In this document: piece by piece, positions 1 to 4,903 of the stretch
Position numbering within the stretch: position 1 is the first letter of the stretch
Layout: each line of letters begins with the position of its first letter
Assembly (NCBI GenBank): GCA_964646585.1
Contig: CAZYEY010000069.1
Location: 1-5,031, forward strand
Direction of reading: 5' to 3'
Source: PFJX01 sp964646585
Lineage (GTDB): Bacteria > Pseudomonadota > Gammaproteobacteria > Burkholderiales > Thiobacillaceae
Length of the DNA: 5,031 nucleotides
Translations under genes and position numbers: made by a program
Notes under the pieces: model-generated
Told to the model about the DNA's origin: nothing
Database searches by the model: none
The model's input: only the letters and a program-made list of their open reading frames with translations

Positions 1-287
1 CCCCCACCGCGGCCAAGACGCCGACGGCTTCGTCCGCCCCGGCCCCGCAGCCTTCGGCCGCCGTGCCTCCTGGCAAGGGCTACGTGGTGCAACTGGGCAT
101 CTTCGGCAACCCGGACAACGCCCGGGAGATGGTGGACAAGCTCAACAGGCAGGGTATCCGCGCCCACCTGGAAACCCGGGTCCAGCTGGGCCCCTTCCTG
201 AATCGCCAGGAGGCGGAGAAGGCCCAGGCGGAGATGCGCAAGCTGGGCTACAACGCCCTGGTCACCATCGCCAGCCCGGTCAGGTGA
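1..287 (+). CDS. SPOR-domain protein, C-terminal part (5' end outside window)
   Basis: This is the 3' end of a gene that enters from the left. The frame is open from position 3 to the TGA at 285-287, so the in-frame GTG at 63 is not taken as the true start. The first 20 or so codons encode a Pro/Ala/Ser/Thr-rich linker, followed from about position 78 to 275 by a SPOR-like domain. It opens with GYVVQLGIF, has a central region containing NAREMVDKLNRQGI, and then the second-half signature VQLGPFLNRQEAEKAQ. SPOR domains bind glycan strands lacking stem peptides at the division septum, as in FtsN, DedD and RlpA. The missing N-terminus would normally carry a membrane anchor or signal peptide, so which SPOR protein this is cannot be decided. 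The gene ends 8 bp inside the convergent tilS gene, so no terminator lies between them. Confidence 0.85.
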   Translation, partial: PTAAKTPTASSAPAPQPSAAVPPGKGYVVQLGIFGNPDNAREMVDKLNRQGIRAHLETRVQLGPFLNRQEAEKAQAEMRKLGYNALVTIASPVR

Positions 288-1599
288 GCTCGTGGACGAT
301 GCGCCAGCCCGGTTCCCCCGGGCCGGCCATGTCGGCCACATCGGCGCCGATTCCGGCCGCCCAGACCAGTCGGCCGTCCAGGAAAACCAAGGGCAGACGG
401 TCCCGGCACCAGGGCGGGATGGCGGCTTCCCGAAGCAGATCCTTGAGCAGCCGGCGGGGGCGGTTGGCGGCAAGCCGCAATTTCTCGCCCCCCTTGCGGT
501 AGCCGACCCGTACCCGGCCGGGCACGAGGCGCAGCCCCTCTCCCATGACAGCCTGAAAAACCAGGCTTTGCCCATCGCCCAGGCCCAGGCGCGGTTCGCC
601 ATGCCAGATGACTTCGGGGGGCCGTCGCGGCGGGCCGGCCGGAATGACCAGGGCCCGGCCGCCGAAACGGACCAGGGCCACCGGACCGAACTCCACCCGC
701 ACCCGGGCATCCTCCCGGGCAGCCAGCAATTGCCTCAGCCCTTCCCGCAGGGCATCGGGATGGATCTCCGCGCCCGCGTGCTCGAGATAACGGCGCAGCA
801 GATTACGGGCGCGGATTTCGGGAAGGGCCGCGAGCCGGGCGATGGCCGGAGCTTTGGCTTCCTCGCCGGCATCCAGCGCGGCCAGATCGTCCAGGAGGGC
901 TGCGGTTTCCGCGAAGCGGGAGGCGGTCCGGGCCAGGGTCCCGGCGACGCCGGGAAAGCGGGCTTCCAGCAAAGGCAGCACTTCGTGGCGCAGAGCGTTG
1001 CGGGTGAGATGGAGCGCTGCGTTGCTGTCGTCTTCCACCCAGATCAAATCCCGCTCCCTGGCCCAGGTCAGGATTTCGCTTCGGGGAACGTCCAGAAGCG
1101 GGCGCAGCAGGATTGCCCGGCCGCCCGCCAGTGGACGCGCCACAGGCATGGCCGCCAGCCCCCGGGCGCCGCCGCCGCGCAGCAATTGGGCCAGCACGGT
1201 TTCCGCCTGGTCATCCCGGTGATGGGCCAGGGCCAGGACATCCGTGTCCAAGGCAGCGAACACCCGGTAGCGAGCGGCGCGGGCGGCGGCTTCCGGCCCC
1301 TCCCCCGCCGGTTCCACCCGCACCCGATGGACGACCAGGGGAACGCCCAGCCCTTCGCAAGCCGCCTGGCAATGCTCGGCCCAGGCTTCGGCGTGGGACG
1401 ACAGGCCATGGTGGACGTGGACCGCATCCAGGCGAAAATCGAACCGGGGCCGCAATGCGGTCAAGAGATGCAAAAGCACACTGGAATCGAGGCCGCCGGA
1501 GTATGCGACGGTCAGCCGGAGGCCCGGCCGGAGATGGGCTCCCAGGCTGGCGAGAACCCGGCCGGGCAGGTCAGGCCCGCCCTTCCTTGAACTTGCCAT
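280..1599 (-). CDS. tilS: tRNA(Ile)-lysidine synthetase TilS
   Basis: TilS uses ATP to attach lysine to C2 of cytidine 34 in tRNA-Ile(CAU). This switches the tRNA to reading AUA and to isoleucine charging, and the step is normally essential. The 439-residue product has the PP-loop ATP-binding motif SGGLDS at 34-39, VHHG at 62-65, the HHRDDQAET motif at 126-134 and the DSNAALHLTRNALRHEVLPL stretch near 191-210. A TilS C-terminal domain covers about residues 355-439, with the LRLAANRPRRLLKDLL region at 375-389. The length is close to E. coli TilS (about 430). I chose the ATG at 1599, which overlaps the end of accA by 29 bp. An in-frame ATG at 1626 would add nine residues; neither start has a clear Shine-Dalgarno, so tilS may depend on coupling to accA. 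It appears to be the last gene of the minus-strand cluster. Confidence 0.95.
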   Translation of the reverse strand: MASSRKGGPDLPGRVLASLGAHLRPGLRLTVAYSGGLDSSVLLHLLTALRPRFDFRLDAVHVHHGLSSHAEAWAEHCQAACEGLGVPLVVHRVRVEPAGEGPEAAARAARYRVFAALDTDVLALAHHRDDQAETVLAQLLRGGGARGLAAMPVARPLAGGRAILLRPLLDVPRSEILTWARERDLIWVEDDSNAALHLTRNALRHEVLPLLEARFPGVAGTLARTASRFAETAALLDDLAALDAGEEAKAPAIARLAALPEIRARNLLRRYLEHAGAEIHPDALREGLRQLLAAREDARVRVEFGPVALVRFGGRALVIPAGPPRRPPEVIWHGEPRLGLGDGQSLVFQAVMGEGLRLVPGRVRVGYRKGGEKLRLAANRPRRLLKDLLREAAIPPWCRDRLPLVFLDGRLVWAAGIGADVADMAGPGEPGWRIVHELT

Positions 1600-2536
1600 A
1601 GCCCATGAGCCGGGCGTAGCGGGCATTCAGCAGGGCGTTGAGGGGACGCTCGCGCACGTTGGCCAGGGCTTCGGCCAGGGCCTCACCCAGGCTTTCCAGC
1701 ATGGACTCGGGGTCCCGGTGGGCACCGCCCAGAGGCTCGTTGACGACCCTGTCCACCAGGCCCAGCGCCTTGAGCTTGGGGGCGGTGATACCCAGGGCCT
1801 CGGCGGCAACCGAAGCCTTTTCGGCACTCTTCCACAGGATGGAGGCGCAGCCTTCGGGAGAAATGACCGAATAGGTGGCGTACTGAAGCATGATCAACAC
1901 GTCCCCAACGCCAATGGCCAGGGCGCCGCCGGACCCCCCCTCGCCGATGACGGTGCAGATGACGGGGGTTTTGAGTTCCGCCATCACGTACAGGTTGCGG
2001 GCGATGGCCTCGGACTGGCCGCGCTCCTCGGCGTCGATGCCGGGATAGGCGCCGGGGGTGTCGATGAAGGTGAACACGGGCAGGCGGAATTTCTCCGCCA
2101 GGCGCATCAGGCGCAGGGCCTTGCGGTAGCCCTCGGGCCGGGGCATGCCGAAATTGCGGTATTGGCGCTCCTTGGTGTCGCGGCCCTTCTGGTGGCCGAT
2201 GACCACCACCGGTTCGCCCCGGAAACGGGCCAGGCCGCCGACGATGGCGGGATCGTCGGCGAAAGCGCGGTCGCCGTGGAGTTCCTCGAATTCGGTGAAG
2301 AGGCCCTGGACGTAGTCCAGCGTATAGGGGCGCTGGGGATGCCGGGCCACCTGGGAGATCTGCCAGGCGTTGAGCTTGCCGTAGATCTGCTTGGTGAGGG
2401 CCGCGCTTTTCTTGCGCAGGCGTTCGATCTCCTCGGAGATATCCAGCGCCGGATCGCTCTGGACCTCGGACAGTTCCTCGATCTTCGCCTCCAGTTCGGC
2501 GATGGGTTGCTCAAAGTCGAGAAAAGTGACTTTCAT
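1571..2536 (-). CDS. accA: Acetyl-CoA carboxylase carboxyltransferase subunit alpha AccA
   Basis: AccA pairs with AccD as the alpha2-beta2 carboxyltransferase that moves the carboxyl group from carboxybiotin on AccB to acetyl-CoA, giving malonyl-CoA for fatty-acid synthesis in the cytoplasm. The 321-residue product is close to E. coli AccA (319). The N-terminus MKVTFLDFEQPIAELEAKI is the family's typical helical opening. The crotonase-fold carboxyltransferase core follows, with FIDTPGAYPGIDAEERGQSE at 157-176 and the glycine-rich oxyanion segment GEGGSGGALAIGVGD at 198-212. The ATG at 2536 is preferred over an in-frame TTG at 2557 because it matches the family N-terminus. A -10-like element lies 31-36 bp upstream. 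The stop lies inside tilS. Beta subunit accD is not in the window, as is usual in proteobacteria. Confidence 0.97.
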   Translation of the reverse strand: MKVTFLDFEQPIAELEAKIEELSEVQSDPALDISEEIERLRKKSAALTKQIYGKLNAWQISQVARHPQRPYTLDYVQGLFTEFEELHGDRAFADDPAIVGGLARFRGEPVVVIGHQKGRDTKERQYRNFGMPRPEGYRKALRLMRLAEKFRLPVFTFIDTPGAYPGIDAEERGQSEAIARNLYVMAELKTPVICTVIGEGGSGGALAIGVGDVLIMLQYATYSVISPEGCASILWKSAEKASVAAEALGITAPKLKALGLVDRVVNEPLGGAHRDPESMLESLGEALAEALANVRERPLNALLNARYARLMGYGKFKEGRA

Positions 2537-2566
2537 ATGAGGGTCGGACTCGGGCAAGGGGCGGGC

Positions 2567-2572
2567 ATTCTA
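2567..2572 (-). promoter_or_regulatory. Possible internal promoter -10 for accA-tilS
   Basis: Read on the minus strand, the 58-bp slyD-accA gap contains TAGAAT (five of six matches to TATAAT) in a GC-rich setting. Initiation would fall near 2560, giving a leader of about 24 nt before the accA ATG. No good -35 lies at 16-18 bp: the nearest TTGA-like hexamer, TTGATG, is about 20 bp upstream and overlaps the slyD stop. This is a possible internal promoter that would let accA and tilS be expressed apart from bcp-slyD. It rests on one hexamer only. Confidence 0.35.
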
Positions 2573-2594
2573 CCGGAGCGCCCACCCGGGGGCA

Positions 2595-3083
2595 TCAATG
2601 ATGGTGGTGGCCGTGGGGGCCATGCACGTGGCCATGGGCCACTTCCTCGGGCAGCGCGGCGCGCACCTCGCTCACCATGCAGCGCAGGCGCAGGGTCTGG
2701 CCAGCCAGGGGATGATTGCCGTCCACCACCACCTTGCCCTCGGCCACGTCGGTAACGGTGTAGAGCATGACGTGATGACCATCCTCACTGGCGCCCTCCA
2801 GCTGCATGCCCACGTGAACCTCGGGCGGAAACAGGTGGGCGGGTTCCACCCGAACCAGTTCGGCATCGTATTCGCCGAAGGCATCATCGGGCTCCAGAAT
2901 CAGATCCAGTTCGTCACCGGCGGATTTTCCCTCCAGAGCCGCCTCCACTTTGGGGAAGATGCCATCGTAGCCACCATGCAAGTAGGTGGCGGGGGATTCC
3001 GAAGTAGCTTCCTCCAGCTGCTCGCCGGCCAGGGTGGTGAGTTGGTAGGTCAGGGTGACCACGGTGTCCTTGCCGATCAGCAT
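2595..3083 (-). CDS. slyD: SlyD-type FKBP peptidyl-prolyl cis-trans isomerase with short His-rich tail
   Basis: This is a 162-residue cytoplasmic prolyl isomerase and chaperone of the SlyD family. The split FKBP domain (about residues 1-68 and 120-142) is interrupted by the insert-in-flap chaperone domain (about 69-119). Family marks are YLHGGYDGIFPKVEAALEGK at 34-53, DDAFGEYD at 66-73 and DGNHPLAGQTL at 121-131. The C-terminus from about 149 is histidine-rich (AHGHVHGPHGHHHH, eight His) and closely resembles the start of the E. coli SlyD tail, which binds nickel and helps [NiFe]-hydrogenase maturation. It stops before the Cys-rich end found in E. coli; the only cysteine is C135 in the FKBP part. 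Its ATG directly follows the bcp stop (TGAATG), with a strong ribosome-binding site, so the two genes are almost surely co-transcribed. FkpB is the main alternative, but the tail and insert favour SlyD. Confidence 0.92.
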   Translation of the reverse strand: MLIGKDTVVTLTYQLTTLAGEQLEEATSESPATYLHGGYDGIFPKVEAALEGKSAGDELDLILEPDDAFGEYDAELVRVEPAHLFPPEVHVGMQLEGASEDGHHVMLYTVTDVAEGKVVVDGNHPLAGQTLRLRCMVSEVRAALPEEVAHGHVHGPHGHHHH

Positions 3084-3545
3084 TCAAAGCTCCTTGACGA
3101 GTTCCAGCACCTCCGCTGCGTGTCCCTTGGGAGTCACGCCCTGGAGGACATGGCGGATGACGCCGCCGGCGTCGATGATGAAGGTGGTGCGGCTGACGCC
3201 CTCCCGCATGAGGCCGTCCACTTCCTTCTGGACGATGACGCCATAGGCCCGGCAGGCAATGCCGTCCTTGTCGGCGAGCAGGCGCACGGTGATGCCGTGC
3301 TTGTCACGGAAAGCGCCATGGCGGATGCAGTCGTCCCGGGAAACCCCTACCACCGCACACCCCAGGCGGCCGAAATCGCCCTCCAGGTCGCTGAACTCGA
3401 TCGCTTCGGTGGTGCAGCCGGGCGTATCATCCCGCACGTAGAAGAACAGCACGAGGGGCTTGCCCCGATAGTCAGCCAGCCTGGCGATGGTCATGTCCGC
3501 GTCGGGCAGTTCGAAATCTGGCGCCTGGTCGCCGGTTTTCAGCAT
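3084..3545 (-). CDS. bcp: Peroxiredoxin, Bcp/PrxQ type (thiol peroxidase)
   Basis: This 153-residue cytoplasmic peroxiredoxin of the AhpC/TSA, Bcp/PrxQ subfamily would reduce H2O2 and organic hydroperoxides with thioredoxin as the usual reductant. The N-terminus GDQAPDFELPDAD (5-17) and the TPGCTTEAIEF stretch (41-51), with peroxidatic Cys44, are diagnostic. The C-terminal half has the expected SRTTFIIDAGGVIRHV strand. Two points are odd. The consensus proline of PxxxTxxC is Val37 (YVRDDTPGC). There is also no cysteine five residues after Cys44, where E. coli Bcp has one, nor about 36 after, where other PrxQ proteins have one; the other cysteines are C63, C73 and C98. The start ATG at 3545 has GAGGAAAG 7 nt upstream. 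It is the first gene of the minus-strand cluster, divergent from roxA. Family assignment is firm; the catalytic class (1-Cys or atypical 2-Cys) is open. Confidence 0.93.
   Translation of the reverse strand: MLKTGDQAPDFELPDADMTIARLADYRGKPLVLFFYVRDDTPGCTTEAIEFSDLEGDFGRLGCAVVGVSRDDCIRHGAFRDKHGITVRLLADKDGIACRAYGVIVQKEVDGLMREGVSRTTFIIDAGGVIRHVLQGVTPKGHAAEVLELVKEL
3090..3095 (-). promoter_or_regulatory. Shine-Dalgarno site of slyD inside the bcp coding end
   Basis: AAGGAG on the minus strand sits 6 nt before the slyD ATG, within the last codons of bcp (the Lys-Glu-Leu end). With the TGAATG junction this supports the ATG at 3083 and suggests translational coupling. Confidence 0.8.
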
Positions 3546-3552
3546 GGCTTTT

Positions 3553-3560
3553 CTTTCCTC
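3553..3560 (-). promoter_or_regulatory. Shine-Dalgarno site of bcp
   Basis: GAGGAAAG on the minus strand ends 7 nt before the ATG at 3545 and supports that start. Confidence 0.65.
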
Positions 3561-3576
3561 GGGATATATCGAAAGT

Positions 3577-3582
3577 ATTATA
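3577..3582 (-). promoter_or_regulatory. Perfect -10 box, likely promoter of bcp-slyD cluster
   Basis: The minus strand reads TATAAT, an exact sigma-70 -10 hexamer, in a short AT-rich island (about 3562-3584) within GC-rich DNA. Initiation near 3570 would give a leader of about 25 nt that just holds the bcp Shine-Dalgarno. No recognisable -35 is present at 16-18 bp (GCCGGC-like sequence there), and there is no TGn extension, so an activator may be needed. The same island offers plus-strand candidates such as TATTAT (3576-3581) and TATATC (3565-3570) for roxA, making a compact divergent control region. Confidence 0.5.
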
Positions 3583-3617
3583 TGGGCAAACCTTCTCTCG
3601 CCGGCTCCGGCTTTTCC

Positions 3618-4745
3618 ATGGCGGACTTCTCTCTAGACCGCCTGCTGGGCGGCCTCACTCCTGAGCGGTTTCTTTCCGAGTACTGGCAAAAAAAGCCCCT
3701 GCTGGTGCGCCAGGCCCTCCCTGGATTTGGTGACTGGCTGGATCGGGACCGCCTGTCACAACTGGCCTGCCGGGACGACGCGGAAAGCCGGCTGGTACGC
3801 TTCCAGCGCAAGCGATGCCTGTTGGACCATGGCCCCTTTGAGCGGGAAGACCTGGATGCCCTGCCCAAGCGCGGCTGGAGCCTGCTGGTCTCCGGCGTGA
3901 ACCACCTGCTGCCCCAGGGGGATGCGCTGTTGCACCGCTTCGACTTCATCCCCCAGGCGCGACTGGACGACCTGATGGTGAGCTTCGCCCCACCCGGCGG
4001 CGGAGTCGGGCCCCACTTCGATTCCTACGATGTGTTCCTCATCCAGGGCCTGGGACGGCGGAGGTGGGAAATCAGCGGCCAGGATGACCTGGAGGTGGAG
4101 GACGGTGCGCCGCTGCGCATCCTGAAGCATTTTCATGCGGATCAATCCTGGGAAGTGGAACCCGGGGACATGCTCTATCTACCGCCCCGATTCGCCCACA
4201 ACGGCGTGGCCCTCACAGATTGCATGACCTGGTCGGTAGGCTTCCGGGCTCCCAAGGCCCAGGAAATCGTGGCCCGCTTCCTCGACTACCTCCAGGACAA
4301 CCTGGCACTGGAAGGCATGTACGCGGATACATGCCTCAAGCGTCCTGCCAACTCCGGCGAGATTCCCACGGCCATGATCGACTGGGCAGGCAAGGCCGTT
4401 TCCTCCCTGCGCTGGAACAAGTCCGACATTGCCGATTTTCTGGGTTGCTACTTGAGCGAACCCAAGGCTCACGTGTTCTTCGATCCGCCGAGTCGCCCCC
4501 TGACCCTGGCTGCATTCGGGAAGCGGCTGGCCACCAGGGGCATCCGGCTGGACCCCCGCAGCCAGCTCCTGTTCCGCCGGCGGCACTTCTTTATGAATGG
4601 GGAACCCGCCGAAGTCTCGGCGACCATGGCCAGCGCCCTGCGCGAATTGGCCCATCGGCGCCAACTCGAAGGCGGCGAATTCGAGACGGACCTCCTGTCC
4701 CTTCTCCACCTTTGGTACCGGTCAGGCTACCTGATCCTCAAGTGA
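3618..4745 (+). CDS. roxA: JmjC/cupin ribosomal protein L16 arginine 3-hydroxylase (RoxA/YcfD type)
   Basis: The product resembles E. coli YcfD/RoxA, a 2-oxoglutarate- and Fe(II)-dependent oxygenase that hydroxylates an arginine of ribosomal protein L16. From the ATG at 3618 it is 375 residues, against 373 in E. coli. The N-terminal segment has EYWQKKPLLVRQALPGF (21-37). The JmjC core follows with DDLMVSFAPPGGGVGPHFDS (117-136), YDVFLIQGLGRRRW and EPGDMLYLPPRFAHNG (181-196). The metal triad is H133, D135 and H194, all present. WSVGFRAP (205-212) closes the core, and a helical/winged-helix C-terminal half runs to the end. An upstream in-frame ATG at 3582 (387 residues) is possible, but it lies inside the AT-rich promoter island, and the extra residues do not match the family; neither start has a clear Shine-Dalgarno. 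It is divergent from bcp and stands alone before the next promoter. Confidence 0.9.
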   Translation: MADFSLDRLLGGLTPERFLSEYWQKKPLLVRQALPGFGDWLDRDRLSQLACRDDAESRLVRFQRKRCLLDHGPFEREDLDALPKRGWSLLVSGVNHLLPQGDALLHRFDFIPQARLDDLMVSFAPPGGGVGPHFDSYDVFLIQGLGRRRWEISGQDDLEVEDGAPLRILKHFHADQSWEVEPGDMLYLPPRFAHNGVALTDCMTWSVGFRAPKAQEIVARFLDYLQDNLALEGMYADTCLKRPANSGEIPTAMIDWAGKAVSSLRWNKSDIADFLGCYLSEPKAHVFFDPPSRPLTLAAFGKRLATRGIRLDPRSQLLFRRRHFFMNGEPAEVSATMASALRELAHRRQLEGGEFETDLLSLLHLWYRSGYLILK

Positions 4746-4758
4746 CGCCTTGGCCGGG

Positions 4759-4815
4759 AATGCTGCATTGCACATTTTTTCAGGTACGGGCTTCCCGTCT
4801 GGCGAATTTTTTTTT
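4759..4815 (+). terminator. Weak terminator-like structures after roxA
   Basis: Two short hairpins are each followed by a T run. AATG-CTG-CATT (4759-4769) precedes six T (4775-4780), and ACGGG-CTT-CCCGT (4786-4798) precedes nine T (4807-4815). In both cases the T run is several bases from the stem and the stem is short, so neither is a classic intrinsic terminator. The second T run also lies in the spacer of the downstream promoter. Confidence 0.25.
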
Positions 4816-4827
4816 CTCTGCTAGAAT
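4799..4827 (+). promoter_or_regulatory. Extended -10 promoter for the lipoprotein gene
   Basis: TGCTAGAAT (4819-4827) is an extended -10 (TGn plus TAGAAT, five of six). It is preceded with a 17-bp T-rich spacer by CTGGCG (4799-4804), a weak match to TTGACA. Initiation near 4834 would give a leader of about 70 nt before the ATG at 4904. This is the strongest promoter-like sequence in the window. Confidence 0.55.
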
Positions 4828-4828
4828 T

Positions 4829-4885
4829 CCGGCGTCGGCCGGGACCCATCACGCCTTGGCTGATATTTTTCAAACGTTGATCAAC
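4829..4885 (+). other. Structured 5' leader: GGCGT/ACGCC stem and GTTGATCAAC palindrome
   Basis: Just after the predicted start of transcription, GGCGT (4831-4835) can pair with ACGCC (4851-4855), and flanking CC/GG could extend the stem past a TT bulge. Further on, GTTGATCAAC (4876-4885) is a perfect 10-bp palindrome just before the ribosome-binding site. These could be a stabilising 5' hairpin and an operator-like or structural element. No known riboswitch or RNA family is recognised. Confidence 0.3.
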
Positions 4886-4890
4886 TTCGT

Positions 4891-4896
4891 AAGGGA
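4891..4896 (+). promoter_or_regulatory. Shine-Dalgarno site of the lipoprotein gene
   Basis: AAGGGA lies 7 nt before the ATG at 4904 and fixes the start of a reading frame that leaves the window after 42 codons. Confidence 0.7.
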
Positions 4897-4903
4897 ACTC
4901 TCA

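Noticed and set aside
63..287. GTG at 63 as the start of a complete 74-residue SPOR protein
   Set aside because: The frame stays open to the left edge and encodes a typical Pro/Ala linker. A SPOR domain without a membrane anchor or signal would be unusual.
292..1590. 432-codon plus-strand open frame opposite tilS
   Set aside because: The minus strand encodes a full TilS with all motifs. The plus-strand translation is Gly/Pro/Gln/Arg-rich with no recognisable domain, as expected for antisense of GC-rich coding DNA.
2537..2557. TTG start at 2557 giving accA seven extra residues
   Set aside because: The ATG at 2536 gives the family's usual N-terminus. The TTG lies too close to the candidate promoter start, with no better ribosome-binding site.
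1718..2755. 345-codon plus-strand open frame opposite accA, running into slyD
   Set aside because: It crosses the accA-slyD gap and mirrors two well-supported genes. Its Gly/Ala/Asp-rich translation has no domain and no ribosome-binding site.
2598..3617. Plus-strand frame open from the slyD end through bcp into roxA (715 codons in total)
   Set aside because: The family homology begins only near the ATG at 3618. The upstream part is antisense of slyD and bcp, so this is not an N-terminal fusion on the hydroxylase.
3756..4709. Minus-strand open frames of 129 and 176 codons opposite roxA
   Set aside because: Shadows of the roxA coding frame, with no motif and no start signals.
4746..4903. tRNA, small RNA gene or attachment site in the largest intergenic gap
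   Set aside because: No cloverleaf, no tRNA-like 3' end, no integrase or transposase nearby. The features fit a promoter and mRNA leader.
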